From Sphingomonadaceae bacterium OTU29LAMAA1 (lineage in GTDB: Bacteria; Pseudomonadota; Alphaproteobacteria; Sphingomonadales; Sphingomonadaceae): 64,000 nucleotides of DNA. The notes beneath the pieces were generated by a model. It did no database searches. It was not told the origin of the DNA and worked only from the letters and a program-made list of their open reading frames with translations. A program made the position numbers and the translations under genes. The DNA lies in NCBI GenBank assembly GCA_024072375.1, contig CP099617.1, positions 1,840,001-1,904,000 of the forward strand, read 5' to 3'. This document shows, in pieces, positions 8,604 to 17,115 of the stretch (position 1 is its first letter; each line of letters begins with the position of its first letter).

Positions 8604-10258
8604 GCTGGGGTCCCGGCGAGGGCGGCGCGACGTTCCCGGCGCGCACGGCGGATCATGAGGAAGACGAGATAGCAGAAGGTCAGCGCGGCGAGGACGGCGA
8701 CCAGCCGGAACACGTCGTCGTAGGCGAGGACGTTGGCTTCGCGGGTGGCGGTCTGCGACAGGATCGCGCCGCCCTCCGCGCTGCGCAGCGCCGGATCGCC
8801 GACGACGCGCGACACCGCCGCGCCGCCGGCTTGCAGGCGTTGCGCGACGATCGGGTCGGTGGGGTCGATCGCCTGCACCAGCGCGGCGCTGTTCGCCTTC
8901 TCGCGGATCACCTGATAGCTGCCGAGCAGGGCGGTGCCGGCGAGGCCGCCGATCGAATTGATCATGCCGAACAGCGCGATGAAGCTGATGATGTGGCCGG
9001 AGCCTTGCTGGAGCGCCCTCGTCATACCGAATAGCAATGCCGGGCCGAGGAAATAGGTTGCGGCGAAGGCGATCATCGCCTGCGTGACGTAGAGCTGCGG
9101 CGCGCGGGTGAGGCTGGTCGACTGGCTGTCGACGAAGGCCGCGATGGCGACCAGGCCGATCGCGAGCATGATCGGGTGGGTCAGGCGGGTGACGTCGAGC
9201 GTGACCGCACTGAGCACGACGCCGGCCACCGAGGCGAGGAAGATGATCGTAAAGAACGGCACCAGCTGGTCGTTGTTCTGGCCCAGCACGGTGAGCAGGC
9301 CGACGGCGGCATAAGTCTGTTCGGACAGGACGATGCGCGCCATGATCGTGACGATCGTGAAGCGGACGATGTCGGCGCTGCCCAGCCAGCGGGTGTTGAG
9401 CAGCGGATTGACGCGGTGATGCTCGATATACAGCGCCGCGCCGAGCATCGGGATCGCGGCGATCAGCGCCCAGCCGATCCAGGCGACGTTGGTCCACCAG
9501 ACGATGCGGCCGAGGCCGAGCACGGCGGCGAACAGCGCCATCGATCCGGCGAACAGGACGAAGGTGACAAAGTCGAGCCGCTCGAACGCCTTGGCCCGCG
9601 TCGTCGGCGGCAGGCGGAGGAAGGCGACGGCGGCGAGGCTGAGCAGTGCCAGCCCCAGTTCGAACAGGTACAGCGTCCGCCATTGCGACATCGCGAGCAG
9701 GTCGGGTGAGAACAGCCGGGCGAGCGGGGTCGCGCATTGCGGGATGCCGATGCCGACGACCACCGCCTTCAGCCGCCATTTCAGCGGTAGCGCCTGCATC
9801 ATGTAATAGAGGCACAGGCTGCTGACCGCCGCCCCCGCCATGCCGCTGGCGGCGCGGACGAGGATGGCGGTGTCAAAACCGCGCACGAACAGGTGGCCGA
9901 AGGTCAGCGCGGCATAAATGCTGAGGAAGATCATCGCGAAGGGCCTGAGGCCGTATTGCGCGCGAAACTTGATGAGCAGCAGGTTGATGCTGACATTGGT
10001 CATCACATAGACCGTCGGCAGCCACGCGATCTCGGCCGGGTCGAGGCCCAGCGCGCCTTGCAGCGTATAGGTGTTCGCCGAGATCAGCGCGTTGCCGAAG
10101 CCGCCGGTCAGGCCGAGCAGCACCGCGATCACGCCATAGGCGATACGGTGGCGCGTCTGATGCTCCACCGACCCCGGCGAACCGGGGATCGCCGGGATCT
10201 CGTGGGGCAGGAAGTCCCAATGTTCTTCGGAGAGGAAACGGCGCAGCCGGGCGAGCAT
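8600..10258 (-). CDS. DHA2-family MFS drug-export permease (EmrB-like)
   Basis: 552-residue polytopic permease with about 14 hydrophobic segments, matching the 14-helix DHA2 class of proton-driven drug exporters. The first helix pair follows an unusually long charged N-terminus (about 35 residues, LSEEHWDFLPHEIPAIPG). There is an extended periplasmic loop near the end (about residues 470-510). It is the first gene of the operon with the HlyD-type adaptor and NodT protein, so it supplies the inner-membrane component of a tripartite pump. Relative to the second efflux set at 19318-24005 the order is permease first, and the sequences look only distantly related. The substrate cannot be told. No regulator gene adjoins it. 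Confidence 0.88.
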   Translation of the reverse strand: MLARLRRFLSEEHWDFLPHEIPAIPGSPGSVEHQTRHRIAYGVIAVLLGLTGGFGNALISANTYTLQGALGLDPAEIAWLPTVYVMTNVSINLLLIKFRAQYGLRPFAMIFLSIYAALTFGHLFVRGFDTAILVRAASGMAGAAVSSLCLYYMMQALPLKWRLKAVVVGIGIPQCATPLARLFSPDLLAMSQWRTLYLFELGLALLSLAAVAFLRLPPTTRAKAFERLDFVTFVLFAGSMALFAAVLGLGRIVWWTNVAWIGWALIAAIPMLGAALYIEHHRVNPLLNTRWLGSADIVRFTIVTIMARIVLSEQTYAAVGLLTVLGQNNDQLVPFFTIIFLASVAGVVLSAVTLDVTRLTHPIMLAIGLVAIAAFVDSQSTSLTRAPQLYVTQAMIAFAATYFLGPALLFGMTRALQQGSGHIISFIALFGMINSIGGLAGTALLGSYQVIREKANSAALVQAIDPTDPIVAQRLQAGGAAVSRVVGDPALRSAEGGAILSQTATREANVLAYDDVFRLVAVLAALTFCYLVFLMIRRARRERRAALAGTPA

Positions 10259-10290
10259 GGCTGTCCTATAAGCCCAAATATCGCGGCCGG

Positions 10291-11298
10291 TCAGCCGCCT
10301 ATGATGGTTTCGTAGAGCGCGATGTAGCGATCGGCCATGCGTTCGACGCTGAAGCGTTCGGCGACGGCGGCGCGACAGGCGGCGCGGTCGATCTCCGGCA
10401 GGCGGGCGACGGCGGCAATGGCTTCGTCGACGCTGTTCACCAGGAAGCCGGTGACGCTGTGCTCGATCAATTCGGGCATCGAGCCGCGGTCGATCGCGAT
10501 CACCGGCGTGCCGCAGGCCATCGCCTCGATGACGGACAGGCCGAAAGGTTCGTCGAAGTTGATGAGGTGGAGGAGCGCCGCGGCGCTGCCGAGGGCGCGG
10601 GTGCGGTCCTCGCCGCCGACCGCGCCGGGATGGGTGATGCGGTCGTTCAGCGCCGGAACGACGCTGCGCTCGTAATAGCCCTGATCCTGCACGATGCCGT
10701 ACATGGCGAGGCTACGGCCGGTGGCGTTGGCGACGGTTATGGCTTCCGCGGCACCCTTGTCGGGGTGCATGCGGCCGAAGAAGAGGAGGTTTTCGCTGCC
10801 GGTGGCGTCGAAGGGGAAATCGTCGAGGACGATGCCGTGGTGGATGGTCGCGGCGTAGTTCAGCTTCGGCGAGCGGTCGGCATCGCTGATCGCGACGTAA
10901 TGCACGCGGTCCTGATAGGGCTGGTACATCGGCAGGATGCGGTCGGACGAGAAGCCGTGGATGGTGGTGACCATCGGCGTATCGACGAGGTGTGAAAAGG
11001 CGTGGGCGGGGAAATCGGCCTGGTTGTGGATCAGATCGAATTCTCCGGCGCGTTCGAAGACATGGGCGAGGTGGCGGAATTCCCAGACCTTGGCGTCGAT
11101 GCTGGGGTCTTCCGAATACGGCGCGGGGACGACGCCGGCGAGCGTGCCGGCGGTCTGGCTGTCCTGTGTGGCGAACAGGGTGACGTCGACGCCGCGCCGC
11201 ACCAGCGCCTCGGTCAGCAGGCTGGTGACGAGTTCCCACGGGCCGTAGTGGCGCGGCGGGGTGCGCCACGAAATGGGGGCGAGCATCGCGATCTTCAT
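10291..11298 (-). CDS. Glycosyltransferase family 4
   Basis: 335-residue retaining glycosyltransferase with the GT-B fold. The N-terminal domain begins MKIAMLAPISWRTPP and includes HYGPWE, with the acceptor-side HNQADFPAHAFSHL. The C-terminal donor-binding domain has LLFFGRMHPDKG, LLHLINFDEPFGLSVIEAMACGTPVIA and GSMPELI, the E-x7-E-like donor motif of GT4. No signal or membrane segment is seen, so it is cytosolic. It ends a three-gene run (GH130, GH13, GT4) on the minus strand with only a 10-bp gap to the GH13 gene, so it probably works on the same oligosaccharide system. The actual sugar donor and acceptor are unknown. Confidence 0.86.
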   Translation of the reverse strand: MKIAMLAPISWRTPPRHYGPWELVTSLLTEALVRRGVDVTLFATQDSQTAGTLAGVVPAPYSEDPSIDAKVWEFRHLAHVFERAGEFDLIHNQADFPAHAFSHLVDTPMVTTIHGFSSDRILPMYQPYQDRVHYVAISDADRSPKLNYAATIHHGIVLDDFPFDATGSENLLFFGRMHPDKGAAEAITVANATGRSLAMYGIVQDQGYYERSVVPALNDRITHPGAVGGEDRTRALGSAAALLHLINFDEPFGLSVIEAMACGTPVIAIDRGSMPELIEHSVTGFLVNSVDEAIAAVARLPEIDRAACRAAVAERFSVERMADRYIALYETIIGG

Positions 11299-11308
11299 GG
11301 GCGTGGGC

Positions 11309-12871
11309 TTAGCGGGTTGCGAGCAGGATGACAGCCGCGTTCGGCGCGAGCGTGTTGGGATCGGCCGCCGGGGCGGCGGTGAGGAGGATGGCGCCGGGCG
11401 GCAGGGCGAAGCGCTGCGGCGTATCGCCGAGGTTGAGCGCGATCACGATACGTTCGTCGTCGTGCCGGCGTTCGTAGGCGAGGACATCGCCCTCCGCCTC
11501 GATCAGCCGGAAGTCGCCGACCGCGAGCGCGGCGTGCTTGCGGCGGAGGGCGAGCAGGTCGCGGTGGAGCGCGAGCATCGATCCGGGGTCGGCCGCCTGC
11601 GCGGCGACGTTGCGGGTCGGCCAGTCGGGGTTGAGCGGCAGCCACGGTTCGGCGGTGGAGAAGCCGGCGTTGTCGCTGGCGTTCCAGGGCATCGGCGTGC
11701 GGACCGGGTCTCGACCAAGGCCGAGGCCGGGTTCGCGCAGTTCGCGGGGGTCCTGCACCTTGTCCGGCGGGATCGCTACGTCGGTCAGGGCGAGTTCGTC
11801 GCCGTAGTAGATCGTCGGCGTGCCGCGGAGGGTGAGCAGCAGGACGGCGGCGACGCGCGCCTGCGCTTCGCCGACGCGGGTGGCGATGCGGGGGCGGTCG
11901 TGATTGCCGAGGACCCAGTTGGGCCAGCCGCCGGGGGGCAGTGCGGCTTCGTAATCGGCGATCAGTTGCGCGAGTTGGCGGGCGTGCCACGGCGCGTCGA
12001 TCAGCTGGAAATTGAAGGGCAGATGCACTTCGGGGGCGTCGAGGCCGTAATACTGCATCAGGCGTTCGACGGGCAGGTAGATTTCGCCGATTAGGACGCG
12101 GTCGCCGTCGTAACCATCGGCGATGGCACGCATCTCGGCGGCGATGGCGTGGACTTCGGGCTGGTCGGTCGAGTGGAGCTGGAGGACGCTGTGCATTGCG
12201 CCCATGTCCGGCAGATAGGCCGGGTTGGCCGGATTGTCGGGGAAGTCGGCGTGCTTGACCATGTGCCAGAGCACGTCGATGCGGAAGCCGTCGACGCCGC
12301 GGTCGAACCAGAAGCGGAGCGCGTCCATCATCGCGTGCCGCAGGTCCGGGTTGCGCCAGTTGAGGTCGGCCTGTTCCTTCAGGAAGGCGTGGTAGTAATA
12401 TTGGTCGGTGGTGGCGTCGTATTCCCAGGCCGAGCCGCCGAAGTCGCTGATCCAGTTGTTGGGCGGGCTGCCTGCGGGTGAGGGATCGCGCCAGATGTAC
12501 CAGTCGCGTTTCGGGTTGTCGCGCGATGAGCGGCTTTCCTGAAACCACCGGTGGTCGGTGGAGCTGTGGTTGGGGACGAAATCGAGCAGCAGCTTGAGGC
12601 CGCGGGCGTGGGCGGCGGCGAGCAGGTCGTCGAAGTCCGCGAGCGTGCCGAAGCGCGGATCGATGCCGCAATAATCGGCGACGTCATAGCCGAAGTCGCG
12701 CATCGGAGAGGGGAAGATCGGCGATATCCAGACCGCGTCGACGCCCAATGCCACCAGATGGTCGAGCCGTGCCTCGATCCCCTTGAGATCGCCGACACCA
12801 TCGCCGTCGCTGTCCTGAAACGAGCGGGGATAGATCTGGTAGATCGTGCCCGGCTTCCACCATTCGGTCAT
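11309..12871 (-). CDS. GH13 alpha-glucosidase / trehalose-active alpha-amylase family protein
   Basis: 520-residue GH13 enzyme of the oligo-1,6-glucosidase/alpha-glucosidase type. It begins with EWWKPGTIYQIYPRSFQDSDGDGVGDLKGI. The four conserved regions are visible: LDFVPNHSS, GFRIDVLWH with nucleophile Asp199, IGEIYLP with acid/base Glu263, and LGNHDRPR with Asp325. There is no signal peptide, so it is probably cytosolic and acts on imported or internal alpha-glucosides. The ATG at 12871 overlaps the stop of the GH130 gene (ATGA) and fixes the start. The family includes alpha-glucosidases, isomaltases and transglucosylases, and the substrate cannot be assigned by eye. Confidence 0.9.
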   Translation of the reverse strand: MTEWWKPGTIYQIYPRSFQDSDGDGVGDLKGIEARLDHLVALGVDAVWISPIFPSPMRDFGYDVADYCGIDPRFGTLADFDDLLAAAHARGLKLLLDFVPNHSSTDHRWFQESRSSRDNPKRDWYIWRDPSPAGSPPNNWISDFGGSAWEYDATTDQYYYHAFLKEQADLNWRNPDLRHAMMDALRFWFDRGVDGFRIDVLWHMVKHADFPDNPANPAYLPDMGAMHSVLQLHSTDQPEVHAIAAEMRAIADGYDGDRVLIGEIYLPVERLMQYYGLDAPEVHLPFNFQLIDAPWHARQLAQLIADYEAALPPGGWPNWVLGNHDRPRIATRVGEAQARVAAVLLLTLRGTPTIYYGDELALTDVAIPPDKVQDPRELREPGLGLGRDPVRTPMPWNASDNAGFSTAEPWLPLNPDWPTRNVAAQAADPGSMLALHRDLLALRRKHAALAVGDFRLIEAEGDVLAYERRHDDERIVIALNLGDTPQRFALPPGAILLTAAPAADPNTLAPNAAVILLATR

Positions 12872-13980
12872 GCGAACAGGCCCTTGGACAGGCGGGTCAT
12901 GCGGCAGGCGAGATCGGCTTCGCCGCTGGCGACCAGGTAATCGTCGCCGGTGTCGACCAGCCCGGTCGAGAAGACCACCGGCGTCGGCAGGTACATCTGA
13001 TGCGCGATCGGGGCGGTGAGCGCGGGGTTCGCCTCCATCAGCGGCACGTCGTCCTCGATGCGCAGGATGTGCGACGGATCGTCGCGGTCGAGCAGCGCCC
13101 AGAAGCTGCGGTAGATGCCGACGCTCTCGCGCGCCTCTACCCCGTGATAGATCATCAGCCAGCCGTCGCGGGTCAGAATCGGCTGGGTGCCGCCGCCGAT
13201 CTTCATCGCCGATCGCGACGCCTTCCGCGCGCGCAGGCCGGGGGTGTCGAGCGGCTTCCAGTGGAGCGCGTCGGGGCTTTGCGCGAAGTTGATCGAGGGT
13301 CCGCCGACATAGGGGCTGTCGGGGGGATAGGCGAAATACACTTCGCCGAGCGGGCGGGTGAGCGCCATGAATTTGTCGGCCACCATGCCTTCGAACAGGA
13401 TCATGTCCTTGTTCTGATGATCGAGGATAATCCCCTCCAGCCGGTAGTGCAGGCCGTCGCGCGAGGTGTGGAGCGTGGTGCAATGGCGTTCGGCGCCGAC
13501 CGAGCAGGTCGTCATGTACCAGGTGTCGCCGATGCGGGTGATGCGGGCATCCTCGACGCCGTAATCCTGATAGGCGGCGGCGGGTTCGATCGCGGCGTCA
13601 TAGTGGACCGCGACGATCGTCTCGCCGGCGGGGTCGAGTTCGACCGGGAGCAGCCAGGACAGCGAGGTCAGCGCGAGGATGCGGTGGCGGCTGCCCTTCA
13701 GCTCGAACTGGCGGGGGTCGGTCATGTCGACGCTGGCCAGCGGCCATGCGTCGAGGACGTAGCCCGCGGGGGTCCAGCGGATCGCGTGGACGTGGCCGTC
13801 GCGGACCGGCTCGGACAGCGCCTCCGCGATGCGAACCATCAGCAGGAGGTTGCCGTTCGGCAGGCGGGTGAAGCCGGGATTGAAAGCGCCAAGGACGTAG
13901 GTTGGCTCGGATATGCCGCGGCGGAGCGGCGAGCGGGTCAGGTCGACGTGGTCGGGGGTGAAGATCAGCGCGTCTTGCAT
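12868..13980 (-). CDS. GH130 family glycoside phosphorylase/hydrolase
   Basis: 370-residue five-bladed beta-propeller protein of the GH130 family, whose known members phosphorolyse or hydrolyse beta-mannosides. Landmarks are AFNPGFTRLPNGNLLLMVRIAE near the N-terminus, YGVEDARIT with the conserved Asp, FEGMVADKFMALTRP, and GGTQPILTRDGWLMIYHG. It has no signal peptide. It is the first gene of the GH130-GH13-GT4 run and overlaps the GH13 ATG by four bases. Whether it is a phosphorylase (as for mannosylglucose or mannobiose) or a hydrolase needs a check of the phosphate-binding residues. The combination with GT4 and GH13 suggests turnover of a mixed mannose/glucose oligosaccharide, which is an inference. 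Confidence 0.82.
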   Translation of the reverse strand: MQDALIFTPDHVDLTRSPLRRGISEPTYVLGAFNPGFTRLPNGNLLLMVRIAEALSEPVRDGHVHAIRWTPAGYVLDAWPLASVDMTDPRQFELKGSRHRILALTSLSWLLPVELDPAGETIVAVHYDAAIEPAAAYQDYGVEDARITRIGDTWYMTTCSVGAERHCTTLHTSRDGLHYRLEGIILDHQNKDMILFEGMVADKFMALTRPLGEVYFAYPPDSPYVGGPSINFAQSPDALHWKPLDTPGLRARKASRSAMKIGGGTQPILTRDGWLMIYHGVEARESVGIYRSFWALLDRDDPSHILRIEDDVPLMEANPALTAPIAHQMYLPTPVVFSTGLVDTGDDYLVASGEADLACRMTRLSKGLFA

Positions 13981-14346
13981 GAGGGGCCTAGCGCTGCGGG
14001 GCGGTGGTGGTTCCCGACTTTTCGTTTGGTGAGAGGGCGTCTGTGCTGCCGACGACGGAGGGGAGGTGAGCGACCTTCGTCATTATGCAGTTTAATGCTT
14101 ACCTCCCCCTCCGTCACCGCTGCGCGGCGCCACCTCCCCCCTGGCGGGGGAGGAATGTTGGCGCTTGATGTGGTTCGGTGAAATTCCAGCGCCGATCGAC
14201 GCTGTGCGCCGTCTTTCCGATCCTCACCCGCGAGGGGAGATAAGACCATTCCTCTCAAATGGTGACGGGGGAGGAAGCGGCGACCGGCGTCAGGCCGTTC
14301 GCCGCCAACGTTCCCCACTGTCACCGCTACGCGGCGGCACTGGCGA
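13981..14346. repeat. Gene-free stretch holding palindromic repeat copies
   Basis: About 365 bp without a supported gene between the GH130 gene and the porin gene (both minus strand). A copy of the repeat seen at 6956-7440 lies at 14102-14157 in the opposite orientation (ACCTCCCCCTCCGTCACCGC, then GCGGCGCCACCTCC, then GGGGGAGGAA). A preceding GGAGGGGAGGTGAGCGACC at 14058-14076 looks like the other arm. A second, degraded piece with GACGGGGGAGGAAGCGGCGA and TGTCACCGCTACGCGGCGGCAC occupies about 14262-14342 and runs up to the porin stop. A promoter for the GH130 operon should lie here, but none is clear. Confidence 0.65.
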
Positions 14347-15195
14347 TCAGAATGCGGCGGTCAGGGTCGCCAGCACGGTGGCATCCGCAATCGATCCGAC
14401 GCCGTCCTGGCCCTTGCTGAAGCTTGGCTGGAGATAGGCGGCTTCGCGCTTGCTGATGTCGGTGTCGACATACGCGACGCCGACCGTCAGCGGCGTCCCG
14501 GCGATCGTATAATCGGCGCCGATCAGCCAGTCGGCATATTCGCCGGTCGGTGCGACGCTGGTCGCGAACGGGCCCAGGCCGTCGTTGCCCTTCGAATAGC
14601 CGAGGTGCCCCTTCACGGTCAGCCCGGTGTTCGGCACGGCGGTGCTGATGTCGCCCCAGACGTAAAGGTTGTCGTTCTTGTCGCCCGGATCGGTGTAGAC
14701 GCCGTTCGCGGCGGCCGTGCCGTTGCGGTACCATGCGCCGAGTGCTTCCTGCTTGGGAGCATAGGCGACGCCCGCGGTCAGGCTGGCCGGGCCGAGCGTG
14801 CCCGACAGCTTGGCATAGGGTTCGATGAAATCGGTGTTATCGAAGCCGCCCGGATACATATACCAGGTCGCGCCGACATCCAGCGTACCGCCGCCGACCG
14901 GCAGTTTGTAGCCGGCGATCAGGTCGAGTTCCATATTCGCGCCGCCGAAGGTACCCCAGCCGGCGAGGTTGGAACCCCAGGTGCCGACGTAGAAACCGCT
15001 TTCGTGCGCGATGGTGAAGCCGCCCTGCACGGCAAGTTGCTCGTCGCTCTGCGATACGCCGCGAAAGCGATAGTCGGAAACCAGGCCGACACTGCCGGTG
15101 ACGGTGACCGGCTTGGGCGGTGCGGTCTCCTGCGCGGCGGCAGGGAGGGCGACGAAGGCTGCGAGCGATGCCGCGGCCAGGCTGAGATACTTCAT
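14347..15195 (-). CDS. TorF-family putative porin
   Basis: 282-residue outer-membrane beta-barrel protein of the TorF/conserved hypothetical porin family common in Sphingomonas and other proteobacteria. A signal peptide is visible (MKYLSLAAASLAAFVALPAAAQ, cleavage after AAA-Q). The family hallmark VTGSVGLVSDYRFRGVSQSDEQLAVQGG follows, then alternating amphipathic strands (WGSNLAGWG, YVWGDIST, GHLGYSKG) and a terminal aromatic residue (LTAAF) as expected for barrel insertion. It lies 159 bp downstream of the SulP gene on the same strand, so it may be cotranscribed or have its own promoter in that gap. The solute is unknown. Confidence 0.88.
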   Translation of the reverse strand: MKYLSLAAASLAAFVALPAAAQETAPPKPVTVTGSVGLVSDYRFRGVSQSDEQLAVQGGFTIAHESGFYVGTWGSNLAGWGTFGGANMELDLIAGYKLPVGGGTLDVGATWYMYPGGFDNTDFIEPYAKLSGTLGPASLTAGVAYAPKQEALGAWYRNGTAAANGVYTDPGDKNDNLYVWGDISTAVPNTGLTVKGHLGYSKGNDGLGPFATSVAPTGEYADWLIGADYTIAGTPLTVGVAYVDTDISKREAAYLQPSFSKGQDGVGSIADATVLATLTAAF

Positions 15196-15354
15196 GGGAC
15201 CCCTTTCAAACGGTGGAGGGTCCCTCCTGCGTCCGGGCCGCCGGCGCGCTCACTCCCGAAGGAGGGGCACCGATCATTCCCGAACGCCTATTCGCTATCG
15301 CAGCATAATCGTCGGTTCAATGCCTTTTTGTCCGAATGCGCGCCGCGCGCACGA

Positions 15355-16869
15355 TCAGTGCGCAAGTGCGGCAGTCTTGCCACGGGCGCCGAACAGCTCG
15401 ACCGAATCGCCGGCGGCCCGACGACGCTGGAACCAGTCCTTGATCAGTTCCGCACAGGTGTGATCGACGGTGGACAGGTTGGTGACGTCGAGGCGGACCG
15501 GCTGGCCGGCGGGCGCGCGCTCCAGCGTGTCCGACAGCTTGGGCAGCGACACGAACGTTGCAGAGCCGGACAGGTTGATGGCATGCGCGCCGCCCTCCTG
15601 CCCTTCGGAAACGTTGAGGCCGAGGCGCTTGAGGTGCGGCACCAGTTCCAGCATCGACAGGCCGATGCCGACGAGCACGCCGGTCAACAGATCCTCGGCG
15701 ACGACGGTGACGAGCGTCGCGAGCCAGATGAACGCGGGCAGCGGACCGTAGTGCGACAGCAGGTGACGTGCATGGCTGAGGCTGACGAGGCGCCAGCCGG
15801 TGACGACCAGGATCGCACCCAGTGCCGCCATCGGGATTTCACGCAGCACCCACGGCAGCAAGGCGACGAAGCCAAGGATCCAGATACCGTGGAAGATGGT
15901 CGACAGGCGCGTGGTGGCACCAGCCTGCACGTTGGCGGACGAACGGACGATCACGCCCGTCATCGGCAGCGCGCCGGCGAGGCCGCAAAGGAAATTGCCG
16001 ATCCCCTGGGCCCGCAATTCCTTGTTGTAGTTGGTGCGAACGCCGTCGTGCATGCGATCGACCGCGGCGGCGGACAGCAATGTCTCGGCACTCGCGATGA
16101 AGGCGATGGCGAGCGCGGCGGTGATGATCGACGGGTTCATCCACTTGGCGAACAATTCGGTACCGGGCAGCGTGATCGCCGACGCGATCGACTGCGGCAC
16201 GTTGACGCGCGACACGTCGAGACCGAACGCCATCGCCGCGAACGTGCCGGCGAGCACGCCGACAAGCGCACCGGGGACCAGCTTCAGCGACGCGGGCCGC
16301 AGCTTTTCCCAGCCGAGCATCGCGATGATCGTCAGCATACCGATACCGAAGGCCAGTTCCGCCGCTTCGATCGTGTCGACCGACAGGCCGAGGATGCGGC
16401 CGGGTGCCGCCGCCAGATTCTGGAGGCCGCTGGGCAACGGCTTGGCGTCGAACAGGACGTGGAACTGGCCGACGACGATCAGCACGCCGATGCCGGCAAG
16501 CATGCCGTGGACGACCGCCGGGCTGATCGCACGGAACCAGCCGCCGAGGCGGGCGATGCCGGCGACGACCTGGATCAGGCCCGCGAGGATCAGGATCGGA
16601 CCAAGGGCCGAGAGCCCCTGGTCGCGGACGAGTTCGAACACGACCACGGCGAGGCCGGCGGCCGGGCCGCTGACCTGCAACGGCGAACCGGCGAGGCTGC
16701 CGACGACGATACCGCCGATGATACCGGTGATCAGGCCCTTTTCGGCCGGGACTCCGGAGGCGACGGCGATGCCCATGCACAACGGCATGGCGACGAGGAA
16801 CACGACGATCGACGCGGTGAGATCACGCGTAATGACCGGCATCGATGGCAGTTTGAGAGCGCCGAGCAT
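15355..16869 (-). CDS. SulP-family inorganic anion transporter with STAS domain
   Basis: 504-residue inner-membrane transporter. The N-terminal 390 residues hold the multi-helix SulP fold: TASIVVFLVAMPLCMGIAVASG, PLQVSGPAAGLAVVVFE in the substrate-binding half helices, FIASAETLLSAAAVDRMH, and GALPMTGVIVRSSANVQAG. A C-terminal cytosolic STAS domain follows (about 410-490). The anion could be sulfate, bicarbonate or a dicarboxylate; bacterial SulP proteins vary, and no sulfate-assimilation or carbonic anhydrase gene is adjacent. The ATG is at 16869. About 245 bp of upstream sequence, with no evident gene, separates it from the two-component system. Confidence 0.88.
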   Translation of the reverse strand: MLGALKLPSMPVITRDLTASIVVFLVAMPLCMGIAVASGVPAEKGLITGIIGGIVVGSLAGSPLQVSGPAAGLAVVVFELVRDQGLSALGPILILAGLIQVVAGIARLGGWFRAISPAVVHGMLAGIGVLIVVGQFHVLFDAKPLPSGLQNLAAAPGRILGLSVDTIEAAELAFGIGMLTIIAMLGWEKLRPASLKLVPGALVGVLAGTFAAMAFGLDVSRVNVPQSIASAITLPGTELFAKWMNPSIITAALAIAFIASAETLLSAAAVDRMHDGVRTNYNKELRAQGIGNFLCGLAGALPMTGVIVRSSANVQAGATTRLSTIFHGIWILGFVALLPWVLREIPMAALGAILVVTGWRLVSLSHARHLLSHYGPLPAFIWLATLVTVVAEDLLTGVLVGIGLSMLELVPHLKRLGLNVSEGQEGGAHAINLSGSATFVSLPKLSDTLERAPAGQPVRLDVTNLSTVDHTCAELIKDWFQRRRAAGDSVELFGARGKTAALAH

Positions 16870-17115
16870 GATGGTTACTCCACCCCGCGCGCGATGGCGC
16901 GGATCAGGACGGGCGCTTGCGACGTCGGGGCGTGCGTGAACCGATCGTTGTCCGGCAATGTGCCGGGGCGGATGACAGGTTCGGACGATGGGTTCACGGC
17001 GCGATACTCCCGGACGGCAAGAGCCGCATTGGATATGCCGTCTATGCCGCCCACCTTGCTGAGTCGGCGCGCGAACGTTTTAATTTGTTTCCGGCGTCCG
17101 GGCGCGAGTCCGAAA

